Shown piece by piece: positions 1-8,974 of a DNA stretch of 64,000 nucleotides. The first letter of the stretch is position 1. Every line of letters begins with the position of its first letter. The position numbers and the translations under genes are program-made. This DNA is from TMED27 sp041397865. GTDB lineage: Bacteria; Pseudomonadota; Alphaproteobacteria; Micavibrionales; Micavibrionaceae. The stretch is taken from contig JAWKVT010000002.1 in NCBI GenBank assembly GCA_041397865.1, positions 248,001-312,000 of the forward strand, written 5' to 3'. The notes under the pieces are model-generated. The model was not told where the DNA came from. It saw only the letters and a program-made list of their open reading frames with translations, and did no database searches.

Positions 1-1115
1 GAAAGCAGGCCGTAGAACGTGCGGGGCTGGCTCATGGCGCGCTTCAGCCAGACGCTGACGGCCTTTACATTGCCGGTGCGCATATGGGAACGCGCCGCCC
101 AATAGGCCCCGGAGGCGGCGGTCCAGCTTGAAGCGTAAGGGGAGCGGCCAACAAGTTCAAAATAACGCGCCGCATCGGCATATTTTTGATTGCGCCATGC
201 GACAAGCCCGGCAACCCATCCGGCTTTGGGGACATGCAGGCCGGAACGCGCAGCGCTTTGCCCGGCGAGATTCCCGGCTTGATCGGCGTGGCCCTGATAC
301 AAATACCCGGCGGCGATTTCGGCGCGTAAAAGGTCATATTCCACAATATCGAGAAGGCCGCCTTCATCTTTTAACTTTTGCAGGGCCTCGGCGTTTTTTC
401 CTGCGCGTACCAACGTATAGACAGCGCGGTTAAGGGTGTTGAGGTCCCGAACATCTTCGACCGAACGGGTGCGCGAGGACACGTAGCGCCTGCCCGGACG
501 CATTGTGGGTTCACCGGTGCGGACAATTCCGCGGGCCTGACGCGGGGGTGTCAGATTTCCGGAAAATTCAGACGAGCGACGCGATTCAGCCAGCTTATAG
601 ATACGGTCTGCGCCGGGGTGGTCGTTGAAGAGTTCAAGCCAGCGGCGCAGTTCGGGAAAGGTTGAGCTATAGGCGCGCGGATGCATATAACGCTGGAACA
701 GCACATGGCCGAGCAGGCGCGGGTCTTCGATCTTTGCGAGGATTTCATCGGCCTCTTTTATATTCCCTTTTGCCTGCGCCTCAAAAACGGTTTTATACAG
801 CGCCGCTTCTTTTCGCGAGAGCGGGTCTTCGGGCGGCGTTTTACCGGTCTTGCTCAAAAGCTTTTCTATGGCTGTGGTTTTTTTTAAAATAATTTCCGGT
901 TTTCTCGGGGGGAGCGGGGGCGCGGAAAAGTCGAGCAGAGACGCCGTGAAGTCCAGAACGCTAAACCCGAGGCCAGTGTTTTCGGCTTTTTCCGCGCTTT
1001 CGAGTTGAGGCTTTTTTTCGGGGAGCGGAATTTCATCAGCATACCCAACGGCGCTGAACAGAATAATGCTCAAAACCGCGCATAACCCGCGCCCGTATTT
1101 TGAATTCAGTGGCAT
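1..1115 (-). CDS. Soluble lytic murein transglycosylase, N-terminal part (runs off window)
   Basis: The minus-strand frame opens at ATG 1115 and stays open to base 1, giving about 371 residues without the C-terminal end. Residues 1-26 form a signal peptide (hydrophobic core, then VGYA before DEIPLPEKK), so the product is periplasmic. The rest is helical and repeat-like: a stretch reading YWAARSHMRTGN, then SQPRTFYGLL, is the typical end of the superhelical domain just before the catalytic domain of Slt70-like enzymes. Such enzymes cleave the MurNAc-GlcNAc bond to give 1,6-anhydroMurNAc. The catalytic Glu domain would lie beyond the window, so activity cannot be judged. Assignment rests on these motifs; the start is supported by the signal peptide. 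Confidence 0.8.
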   Translation of the reverse strand, partial: MPLNSKYGRGLCAVLSIILFSAVGYADEIPLPEKKPQLESAEKAENTGLGFSVLDFTASLLDFSAPPLPPRKPEIILKKTTAIEKLLSKTGKTPPEDPLSRKEAALYKTVFEAQAKGNIKEADEILAKIEDPRLLGHVLFQRYMHPRAYSSTFPELRRWLELFNDHPGADRIYKLAESRRSSEFSGNLTPPRQARGIVRTGEPTMRPGRRYVSSRTRSVEDVRDLNTLNRAVYTLVRAGKNAEALQKLKDEGGLLDIVEYDLLRAEIAAGYLYQGHADQAGNLAGQSAARSGLHVPKAGWVAGLVAWRNQKYADAARYFELVGRSPYASSWTAASGAYWAARSHMRTGNVKAVSVWLKRAMSQPRTFYGLL

Positions 1116-1163
1116 GATTTAAGTCAATACCATGAATGGTTTTAGAGTGTCTATATGAGAAAG

Positions 1164-2003
1164 TTACAGAAGGCCCAGTTCGCGGCGGCGGGCCTGCACA
1201 GCCAGCATATCGGTCCATACGGCTTTTTTTTGCGCCGGTGTGCGCAGGAGATACGCCGGATGATAGGTGGCAATGGCGGGAATCGGTTTTGCGTTTTCGC
1301 GATATTCCGGGGTTTGGGGAAGATAATCGTGCCATTTATTGCGCAGACGCGAGACGCTTTCGTCGCTGCCGAGGAGAGCTTTTGCCGATACGCCGCCGCA
1401 GAAAATGAGAAGCTTGGGCCGGATGATCTGGATATGGCGCTCGATGAAAGGCAGGGAAACCTCGACTTCCGCAGGGGCCGGAGTTCGGTTGCCCGGCGGA
1501 CGCCAGTTGAGGATGTTTGAGATATAGATTGATTGTGCGGGATTTTCTTCCGTACGCTCCAGATCAATGCATTTGAGGATACGATCGAGAAGCTGGCCGC
1601 TGACGCCAACGAAGGGTTTGCCCTGGCGATCCTCATCCGCGCCGGGGGCCTCGCCAACCAGCATGACAGGCGCTTTGGGGTTTCCATCGCAAAACACAAG
1701 ATTGGTCGCAGTTTTTTTTATGGCGATGCCGCCGAAACCGGCGATGGCGGCGCGGAGGTCTTCGGGCGTTTGCGCGGCGCTTGCCAGCTTCACAGCCTCA
1801 ATCCGCGCATCGGATTTACCCAGAAGCGGGTTATGGGCGCCGGGTGTGGGTGTAGGGGCGGGGTGTTTTTTTTCGCCGAGAAGCACATTCCCGTCGCGTG
1901 ACACCTTGTTTAGCGGCTCCGCAGACAAGGCCTCATCTACCCCGCTATCGAGATAGAATTGCAGGGCGGCTTTGGCAGCGCTCGTATGCATTGCGGTGTT
2001 CAT
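1164..2003 (-). CDS. Uracil-DNA glycosylase, family 4-like without Fe-S cysteines
   Basis: 279 residues. Motif A is GEAPGADEDRQGKPFVG (about residues 117-133) and motif B is TYHPAYLLR near the C-terminus, both typical of family 4 UDGs, which remove uracil from DNA to start base-excision repair. Canonical family 4 enzymes bind a 4Fe-4S cluster through a CxxC pair before motif A and two cysteines after it. Here the first pair is absent (the region reads GFGGIAIKKTATNLVF) and the third is Trp in NWRPPGNRTP, so no cluster is expected. A GAGG sequence lies 9 nt before ATG 2003. The N-terminal 100 residues are low-conservation linker. The gene converges on nothing: the next gene (ETF-QO) is divergent. 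Confidence 0.88.
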   Translation of the reverse strand: MNTAMHTSAAKAALQFYLDSGVDEALSAEPLNKVSRDGNVLLGEKKHPAPTPTPGAHNPLLGKSDARIEAVKLASAAQTPEDLRAAIAGFGGIAIKKTATNLVFCDGNPKAPVMLVGEAPGADEDRQGKPFVGVSGQLLDRILKCIDLERTEENPAQSIYISNILNWRPPGNRTPAPAEVEVSLPFIERHIQIIRPKLLIFCGGVSAKALLGSDESVSRLRNKWHDYLPQTPEYRENAKPIPAIATYHPAYLLRTPAQKKAVWTDMLAVQARRRELGLL

Positions 2004-2091
2004 TGGTCTTTTGCCTCGAAAAAGCTATGTTTATGCTTAGGCTTTTAGGTTAAAATATAAGATGGACAGATAAAAGAGGTTCTTTACGCTT

Positions 2092-3729
2092 ATGCCCGAT
2101 TCAATACGGCCCGACCGCGAAAACATGGAATATGATGTTGTGATTGTCGGCGGCGGTCCGGCGGGGCTGGCCTGCGCGATCCGTTTGAAGCAGCTAGACA
2201 GCGATATCAATGTGTGTGTTTTGGAAAAAGGGTCGGAGATCGGGGCGCATTTGCTTTCGGGCGCGGTGTTTGAAACGCGGGCTTTGGATGAGTTGATCCC
2301 GGATTGGAAAGCGCGGAATGCGCCGCTGAAAACCCCCGCGACAAAAGACAAATTTTTATTCCTGACCAAAGATAAAGCCTTTCCGTTTCCAACCCCGCCG
2401 CAGATGCATAATAAGGGAAATTATATTATTTCGCTGGGGAATCTGGCACGCTGGCTGGCGCAGCAGGCCGAAGCGCTGGGCGTTGAGATTTTTCCCGGAT
2501 TTGCCGCCGCCGAAGTGCTTTATAATGACGCGGGCGCTGTTATCGGCGTGGCGACGGGCGATATGGGTGTTAATGCGGCAGGGGAGAAGACGGAGGCTTT
2601 TGAGCCGGGGATGGAACTGCATGCACGCCAGACGGTGTTTGCGGAAGGGTGCCATGGATCGCTCACCAAAAGATTAATTGAGAAATATGATTTACGTGCC
2701 GACAGCGATCCGCAAACCTACGGTTTGGGAATTAAAGAGCTGTGGGAGGTCGATCCGGCCAAGCATGAAGCGGGGAGAACGCTGCACACGATCGGCTGGC
2801 CGATGGACCGGAAGACCTATGGCGGGTCGTGGATTTACCATCTGGAGGATAATCTGGTTTCAGTGGGCTATGTCGTGGGGCTGGATTACGAGAATCCTTA
2901 CCTGTCGCCCTATGAAGAGATGCAGCGGTTTAAAACGCACCCGGCTGTGCGCGGGTTGTTTGAAGGCGGGCGGCGCGTTGCATATGGTGCGCGGGCTCTG
3001 GTTGAAGGCGGATTTCAGTCGATCCCGAAGCTCTCTTTTCCCGGCGGGGTTTTAATCGGTGATACCGCCGGTTTTCTTAATGTGCCGAAGATTAAGGGCA
3101 ACCACACGGCGATGAAATCGGGCATGGTCGCGGCGGAAAGCCTTATTGAACATTTGAAATCCTCCGAAGGATTTGGCGCAGAGTGCGAAGCCTATCCCGA
3201 AGCCTTGAAAAAATCGTGGGTCTGGAGCGAGCTTAAAAAGGTGCGCAATATACGGCCCGGATTTCACAGGGGGTTGTGGTTCGGCTTGCTGAACGCGATT
3301 TATGAAACACTCACCATGGGACTTTCGCCGTGGACGCTGAAAAACCATGCCGACCATACGCAGATGAAAAAAGCGGCGGACAGCGTAAAAATAGACTACC
3401 CTAAGCCGGATGGGGTTTTGACCTTTGACCGGCTGACATCTGTTTCGTTTTCCAACACCAACCACGCAGAAAACCAGCCGGTGCATTTGCAATTAAAAGA
3501 CCCCGCTGTTCCAGTTGATATTAATTACGCCGAATATGCCGGACCGTCGCAGCGCTATTGTCCGGCGGGGGTTTATGAATTTGTGGATGGTACGGACGGA
3601 CAGCCGAAATTCCAGATTAATTCGCAAAACTGCGTCCATTGTAAAACATGTGATATAAAAGACCCGTCGCAAAATATAAACTGGGTTTGCCCGCAGGGCG
3701 GCGACGGACCGAATTACCCAAATATGTAG
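2092..3729 (+). CDS. Electron transfer flavoprotein-ubiquinone oxidoreductase
   Basis: 545 residues, the usual family length. The N-terminus has the FAD-binding Rossmann motif VVIVGGGPAGLACAIRL (about residues 16-32). The C-terminal domain ends with the 4Fe-4S ligands: CPAGVYEF and then CVHCKTCDIKDP, followed by WVCPQGGDGPNYP. The enzyme is a peripheral inner-membrane protein passing electrons from ETF (fed by fatty-acid and amino-acid dehydrogenases) to ubiquinone. The start at 2092 gives a short N-terminal extension before MEYDVVIVGGG; ATG 2125 is an alternative. No etfAB genes are in this window. Confidence 0.95.
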   Translation: MPDSIRPDRENMEYDVVIVGGGPAGLACAIRLKQLDSDINVCVLEKGSEIGAHLLSGAVFETRALDELIPDWKARNAPLKTPATKDKFLFLTKDKAFPFPTPPQMHNKGNYIISLGNLARWLAQQAEALGVEIFPGFAAAEVLYNDAGAVIGVATGDMGVNAAGEKTEAFEPGMELHARQTVFAEGCHGSLTKRLIEKYDLRADSDPQTYGLGIKELWEVDPAKHEAGRTLHTIGWPMDRKTYGGSWIYHLEDNLVSVGYVVGLDYENPYLSPYEEMQRFKTHPAVRGLFEGGRRVAYGARALVEGGFQSIPKLSFPGGVLIGDTAGFLNVPKIKGNHTAMKSGMVAAESLIEHLKSSEGFGAECEAYPEALKKSWVWSELKKVRNIRPGFHRGLWFGLLNAIYETLTMGLSPWTLKNHADHTQMKKAADSVKIDYPKPDGVLTFDRLTSVSFSNTNHAENQPVHLQLKDPAVPVDINYAEYAGPSQRYCPAGVYEFVDGTDGQPKFQINSQNCVHCKTCDIKDPSQNINWVCPQGGDGPNYPNM

Positions 3730-3752
3730 GCTTCATCAGGATTGGAATCGCT

Positions 3753-5597
3753 TTGAAAAACTTAAAAACCATTTTAACGATATGTGTATTTGGCGCGGCA
3801 GCGGCGGCTTACGGTCTTTATGATAATGTGATTACGATTGCGGAAAAAAGCGCGCCGGAAGTTATCCGCCCGCAAGCCGGGATGGAGGCCGATATGGCGG
3901 AGATGGAGGAAGCGGCCATGCGGGCGCGGATACCGTCTTATGCCGGATCGAGCGCGGCGGGGAGTTATCTTTCCGGGCGCTTCGCACAGCGCCATCATGA
4001 CTGGAAAACCGCAGGGCGGTATATCGACTATGTCTTGCAAAAACATGCGGAAAACCCGGCGCTGCTCAAGCGGGCGATGGTACTGGCCATGGGGGCGGGG
4101 GATTACACCCGCGCTTTTGACATGGCCCGCGTTATTACCGATAAATACGAAAACGATAATGCGCTTTCACACATGTTTCTGAGCGCCGAAGGGTTCAAGC
4201 AGAAGAATTACGAGGCCGCGGCAGATCATATTCAGGCGATGCCCGAGGGCGGGCTTTCCGTCTTTATCATGCCTTTGCTTTACGGCTGGTCTAGCGCGGC
4301 GCTCGGGCAGTATGACGTAACGGATTTGTCATCGAACAGCATTCACCTTTATCATGCAATTTTGATTGCAGAGTTTATGGGTGAGAAAGATGCGATCAAG
4401 GATATGCTCAAACAGGCGCTGGGCACAGGGGATCTGGGCGCGGAGGACGTCGAGCGAATTGCCGATATTTATGCACATATCGGGGAGAATGACAGCGCGG
4501 TGACGCTGTTTGAACAGGCGTTGCTTTCCGATCCGGAAAACACGGCATTGCACAACAAGCTGGAGATGGCGAAAAAGGGCGAGCCATCGGATCTTTTTAT
4601 CCGTGTTAAAACACCCGACCAAGGGGCGGCGGAAGCGTTTTACGACATGGCGCGGTTGCTGACGCGCGAATATAGCGATGAGAGCGCGCGGGTGTTTGGG
4701 CGGCTGGCGCTCTACTTAAATCCGGAACATACACAGGCGCGGCTTTTACTGGCAGAGATTGCGGCGCGCAATGAGCGCTATGACGAAGCGATTGCGCTGT
4801 ATAAAGGGGTAAGTAAAGATGAGGGGTATTTCCTGAATGCACGCAGACGCGCGGCAGATATTTTATATGAGCAGGAGCGGAGCGATGAAGCCGTTGCCGA
4901 ACTGGAGATGCTTGTGCGCGATTATGACGACCTTGACGCGCTGATACAAATCGGGACGATTTACCGGTTGGATGAAAACTTTAAAGCTGCGATCAAAGCT
5001 TATAACAAGGCGGAGAAGAAAATCGGCACGATTGGCAAGGATTACTGGCACCTTTATTACATGCGCGGCATGTCTTATGAGCAGGACAAGCAATGGAAGA
5101 AGGCGGAGGCCGATTTGCAGGCGGCGCTGGCGTTTCAGCCCGATCATCCTTATGTGCTGAACTATCTGGGTTATGCATGGGCGGATCAGGGAACGCATTT
5201 GCAAGAGGCGCTGGAGATGATTGAAAAGGCCGTGGAACTACGCCCCGGCGACGGGTATATCACCGATTCTCTGGGCTGGGTTTATTACCGGATGGGGCGT
5301 TATAAGGATGCGGTGCCGTATCTGGAGCAGGCGGTGGAATTGATGCCTTACGACCCAACGATCAACGACCATCTGGGCGATGCGTACTGGAAGGTCGGCA
5401 GGCGGCTTGAGGCCGAGTTCCAATGGCGGCGGGCGAAAAACCATGCGGAAGATGAGACGCTTATTCTGGCTATTGAGCAGAAGCTTTCTGACGGGCTGGA
5501 GGATGAGAATGTGAAGCATGCCGGGGCGCAGGCGAATGAAACGCCCGAAGCCGGGCAGGCTCTTCATGAAGAGGCGCAGGCTACAGACATACAATGA
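3753..5597 (+). CDS. Exported or membrane-anchored TPR-repeat protein
   Basis: About 614 residues if started at TTG 3753, which has AGGA about 10 nt upstream and produces a clean signal anchor (MKNLKTILTICVFGAAAAAYG). The frame is open further upstream, to 3687, inside the ETF-QO gene. The body is made of tetratricopeptide repeats: helices with spaced A/L-Y-A patterns, the clearest at residues 400-560 (for example YVLNYLGYAWADQGTHLQEA, then YITDSLGWVYYRMGRYKDA). TPR proteins of this type are scaffolds, often for envelope complexes. The 4-nt overlap of its stop with the ispE start implies translational coupling. No specific function can be named. Confidence 0.85.
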   Translation: MKNLKTILTICVFGAAAAAYGLYDNVITIAEKSAPEVIRPQAGMEADMAEMEEAAMRARIPSYAGSSAAGSYLSGRFAQRHHDWKTAGRYIDYVLQKHAENPALLKRAMVLAMGAGDYTRAFDMARVITDKYENDNALSHMFLSAEGFKQKNYEAAADHIQAMPEGGLSVFIMPLLYGWSSAALGQYDVTDLSSNSIHLYHAILIAEFMGEKDAIKDMLKQALGTGDLGAEDVERIADIYAHIGENDSAVTLFEQALLSDPENTALHNKLEMAKKGEPSDLFIRVKTPDQGAAEAFYDMARLLTREYSDESARVFGRLALYLNPEHTQARLLLAEIAARNERYDEAIALYKGVSKDEGYFLNARRRAADILYEQERSDEAVAELEMLVRDYDDLDALIQIGTIYRLDENFKAAIKAYNKAEKKIGTIGKDYWHLYYMRGMSYEQDKQWKKAEADLQAALAFQPDHPYVLNYLGYAWADQGTHLQEALEMIEKAVELRPGDGYITDSLGWVYYRMGRYKDAVPYLEQAVELMPYDPTINDHLGDAYWKVGRRLEAEFQWRRAKNHAEDETLILAIEQKLSDGLEDENVKHAGAQANETPEAGQALHEEAQATDIQ

Positions 5598-6490
5598 GCA
5601 TGCAAAGGGTTTTCGCGCCGGCCAAGATCAATCTTTATCTTCATGTTACCGGCAAGCGCGCGGATGGTTATCATGAACTGGATTCTCTGATCGGATTTGT
5701 CGATATCGGCGATGAGGTCCGTATCACCGGGGCCGATGATTTTGATTTCGAGATTGCCGGGCCGTTTGCCAGCGCCTTGCAAGGACGCGATATTGATGCC
5801 GGCCCGGAATCGCGCAATCTTGTGGTTCGCGCAGTCTGGGGGCTTTCGCGGCTGGCGGGAAAAGCGCCGCGCTTTAAAGTCACGCTTGAGAAGAACCTGC
5901 CTTTGGGGGCGGGGATCGGCGGAGGGTCGGCGGATGGCGCGGCGGTTTTGTGGGGGCTGCTGGAGCGCTGGAGCTTACCGGCCACGCTGGAGGGGCTGGA
6001 TGAGCTTATGCTTTCGCTGGGGGCGGATGTGCCGGTTTGTTTTGCATGTGAAACGATGCGGGTCACGGGCATTGGTGAGCGGCTGGAGCGCATTCCGGCC
6101 CTGCCGGAAATGCCGCTTGTCCTGGTTTACCCGGGCAAGCCCTGTAACACCAAAGCGGTTTTTGGACGGTTTCAGGGCGCGTTTAAAGGCGATGGCGCAC
6201 CACTGCCCGCCTCTTTTGATTCTCCCGCGCAGCTTATTGATTTTCTGGAAGGCTCTGAAAATATGCTGATGCCGGCGGCGCTGGGAATTGTTCCAGAGAT
6301 TGAAAACGCACTGCGCGCTTTGCGCGGGCAAAAGGGTTGCTTGCTTTCGCGGATGAGCGGTTCGGGGGCGACGTGTTTCGGGTTGTTTGACAATATGGAA
6401 CAGGCGCAGGCGGCAGGACACGATCTGGCGGCGGAAAACCCGGACTGGTGGGTGCAAAGCGGCTGGCTGGGGCGCACTGCCCGGTATTAG
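5594..6490 (+). CDS. ispE: 4-diphosphocytidyl-2-C-methyl-D-erythritol kinase
   Basis: 298 residues, normal for the family. It phosphorylates CDP-ME in the MEP pathway of isoprenoid precursor synthesis. Visible signatures are the N-terminal APAKINLYLHVTGKRADGYH, which carries the substrate lysine, and the GHMP-kinase ATP loop LPLGAGIGGGSADGAAVLW (about residues 104-122); the C-terminal SGSGATCFGLF is the third GHMP motif. The ATGA overlap with the upstream TPR gene suggests one transcript. No other MEP genes are nearby. Confidence 0.96.
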   Translation: MSMQRVFAPAKINLYLHVTGKRADGYHELDSLIGFVDIGDEVRITGADDFDFEIAGPFASALQGRDIDAGPESRNLVVRAVWGLSRLAGKAPRFKVTLEKNLPLGAGIGGGSADGAAVLWGLLERWSLPATLEGLDELMLSLGADVPVCFACETMRVTGIGERLERIPALPEMPLVLVYPGKPCNTKAVFGRFQGAFKGDGAPLPASFDSPAQLIDFLEGSENMLMPAALGIVPEIENALRALRGQKGCLLSRMSGSGATCFGLFDNMEQAQAAGHDLAAENPDWWVQSGWLGRTARY

Positions 6491-6512
6491 GGTCAGGTAT
6501 TAGGACACGGTT

Positions 6513-8867
6513 TTACTGTGCGCGGGAGCCTTGATCGAGAGCCATCCGGTTCTCAGAATCAATGGCATTGGCGAGCATGTGGCTGAGCAAGTCCTGACTG
6601 GTGTTTCCATCGGCTTTTAAATTGTGGAGGCGCTGGTAAGAACGCACCGCATCTTGCGTCAGCGGGCCGGTAATGCCGTCAGCGGGGCCGGGATACAGGC
6701 CCACACGCATGAGATATTCCTGCACCTGCGCGGTTATAACCTGCTGCGCGGGCGCGGCGGAAGGCGGAGTTCCGGCTTCGGATTTTTTCAAAGTCTTCAT
6801 GCTTTCGGCCAGGCCGTTTACCTTATCGAGGCTTACGCCCAGCGATTCGGCGAGCTGTTTGAGAGCCTGCGCGGCTTCGGGACTTCCCTGATCGGCGGCG
6901 GTTTTATACCAAAGCAGCGCCTTATCGGGCTGCGCATCACCCAGAAGGCCATTTTCATAGATAAGACCGAGATTATAGGCCGCCTCCATGATGTTGCTTT
7001 CGGCGGCGCGGGTGAAATACCCGGCGGCTTTTTCCGCATCATAGGGCACGCCGATTCCTTCGATGTAGGCGATGCCGAGGTTATATTGCGCTTCGGGGTG
7101 GCCGAGGGCGGCGGCGCGCTTATACCATGTAATCGCTTTCTCCAGATCGGCGGAAGTGCCCAGGCCCTGATGATTGAGGACGCCGAGATTATAGGCGGCG
7201 TTGGCGACACCGCGAGCGGCGGCCTGTTCAAACCAGAACGCGGCGCGTTTGTAATCCTGCTTCACGCCGCCGTGACCGGCAGTATATATGGCGGCCAGAT
7301 CGTGCTGGGCTTCGGCAACGCCTTCGAAAGCCTCAGCTTCTATATTTTTTACGGCATCGGGGAGCGCAGGATCAGGCTTTGCGGCTTTGGCCGGATCTTG
7401 CGGCGTTAATGCCGGAAGCGGCGGCTCGGGCGCAGCGGGCGCGGATTCAACGGCGGCGGCGGTTTTTTCACTGCGCGGCGCTTCGGCTTGCCGCGCGGGG
7501 GCATCCTCAGGAGGGGGCGAGGACGCACCAGCGGGAGGAATGATCTCTTCGGGCAGGGCTTCGGGCGGCTCTATTTTATTGAGCGTGGCGGCGACGGCGT
7601 CGGGGTTTTTACTGAGCAACGCTTCGACCTGCGCCTGATCGTTGAGATTGAGCGTGCCTATATCGTCGCCTTCAACCTGAATCTGCGGAGCAGTAAAGCC
7701 GGTGGCGGTGTTTTCGTTTTTTCCATTAAAAGCCGATGTCTCGGTTTCTATACTCCAGTTCATCGCCGTCATATCTGCGGAAGGCGGGGCTTGACGGTCT
7801 TCCGGGCGCAGCGGCGCGGCAAACCCGGCTGTGGGCCGGACATCTTCCTGCGGTGCGGATGAAAGCACGGTGGCGGATTGCTGCTTGTAAGCGTTGAAAA
7901 GCCAAAGGCCGAGCAGCGCAGCGGTGATAAACAAAGCCACGCCGAGGACCTGCAAAGCCTTTTCGGAGCGCCCCCGGGCGGCAGCCTTTTGCGCGGCATA
8001 GGGGTCGGCCTGAAACTGGCCGGGCGCGTAGCCCTGACGGGCGGCGGCGGCTTCATCAAGATCGGCGTGCGCGGCCACGCCCTGATCGGTAAGCAGGACC
8101 ATGGCCTTGGCATTGAGAGAATCACGGGTCTGGAGAACCGCTTCTTCGATGCGTTCAAGCTTACGGGTGAAGCGGGCGCGCTCTTCAATGGCTTTGTCGA
8201 TTTTGCGGGCAAGGCGGGCTTGCTGGCCCAACGCGTCATCAACGCGCGCGCCGATTTGTTCCTGACGCTGTTCGCTGTCTTTGAGCCGTTTTGTAAGAGC
8301 GGCGGCGTGATTGACGCTGACGGAGATTTTTTCGGCCTGCTCGTCCTGCATTTTTTTGAGAACGCTCACGCCTTTATCGGCGCGGTTGGCCTTTGTTTCC
8401 AGATCGTGCAGAAGCTTGCGGGTTTCTTCCAGTTCTTCAAGAGCATCGCGGGCCAGACTTTCGGCATGCCCTCCTGTTCCGCCGGTTTTGGTAATTTTTT
8501 GGCTAAGCTCGTTGTAGGCTTTTTCGCTGGCTTCCGATTTTTTTTGCAGCGTTTCAATCATGCCCCGATAAGTTTCCAGCTCTTTAGCCATTTTGTTGCG
8601 CTCGGCCTGCGTGAGCTTGAGGCGCTCATTGAGGGTTTTGAGCAGCGTGACGATTTGCATCTGCGTGTGCGGGGCGTTATCGCTTGCGGGCGTTAATCTC
8701 TGCGGGGGGGAATCAGGCGCTTTTTGCGTGAGATTGATAGGCTTGTCAAAGCCGTTTTCGTTTTGATTACGGTTTTGATTACGGTTTTGATTTCCGGGTG
8801 TTTTTTCCGGGCCGTCTTCGGGCGCCTGAAAGAAAATACGGCCTTCGGATGTTCTTTTGAACCCCAT
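6513..8867 (-). CDS. PodJ-like protein: coiled coil, one membrane segment, Sel1 repeats, peptidoglycan-binding domain
   Basis: About 784 residues from ATG 8867, preferred because GGAG lies 9 nt upstream; ATG 8882 is possible. Domains in order: a Q/N-rich N-terminus; long coiled coil (about 70-260); one membrane span around 305-325 (VLGVALFITAALLGLWLF); a Pro/Ala-rich linker; about four Sel1/TPR repeats (about 525-680, each with an AAYNLG or AQYNLG signature); and a peptidoglycan-binding fold at the end (GLYPGPADGITGPLT). This order, cytoplasmic coil then periplasmic Sel1 plus PG-binding, is that of Caulobacter PodJ, a polar scaffold. Sequence-level orthology is not shown, so the symbol is left empty. 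No neighbours share its function. Confidence 0.8.
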   Translation of the reverse strand: MGFKRTSEGRIFFQAPEDGPEKTPGNQNRNQNRNQNENGFDKPINLTQKAPDSPPQRLTPASDNAPHTQMQIVTLLKTLNERLKLTQAERNKMAKELETYRGMIETLQKKSEASEKAYNELSQKITKTGGTGGHAESLARDALEELEETRKLLHDLETKANRADKGVSVLKKMQDEQAEKISVSVNHAAALTKRLKDSEQRQEQIGARVDDALGQQARLARKIDKAIEERARFTRKLERIEEAVLQTRDSLNAKAMVLLTDQGVAAHADLDEAAAARQGYAPGQFQADPYAAQKAAARGRSEKALQVLGVALFITAALLGLWLFNAYKQQSATVLSSAPQEDVRPTAGFAAPLRPEDRQAPPSADMTAMNWSIETETSAFNGKNENTATGFTAPQIQVEGDDIGTLNLNDQAQVEALLSKNPDAVAATLNKIEPPEALPEEIIPPAGASSPPPEDAPARQAEAPRSEKTAAAVESAPAAPEPPLPALTPQDPAKAAKPDPALPDAVKNIEAEAFEGVAEAQHDLAAIYTAGHGGVKQDYKRAAFWFEQAAARGVANAAYNLGVLNHQGLGTSADLEKAITWYKRAAALGHPEAQYNLGIAYIEGIGVPYDAEKAAGYFTRAAESNIMEAAYNLGLIYENGLLGDAQPDKALLWYKTAADQGSPEAAQALKQLAESLGVSLDKVNGLAESMKTLKKSEAGTPPSAAPAQQVITAQVQEYLMRVGLYPGPADGITGPLTQDAVRSYQRLHNLKADGNTSQDLLSHMLANAIDSENRMALDQGSRAQ

Positions 8868-8974
8868 AGCGGATAACTCCATTTACTCAATTTTTATGCG
8901 TGGAATCGCATTATAGCGAATTTTGGAAAATCAGGGCAAAAAAATTCGAACCGTTTTTACAGACAGTCCACAGA

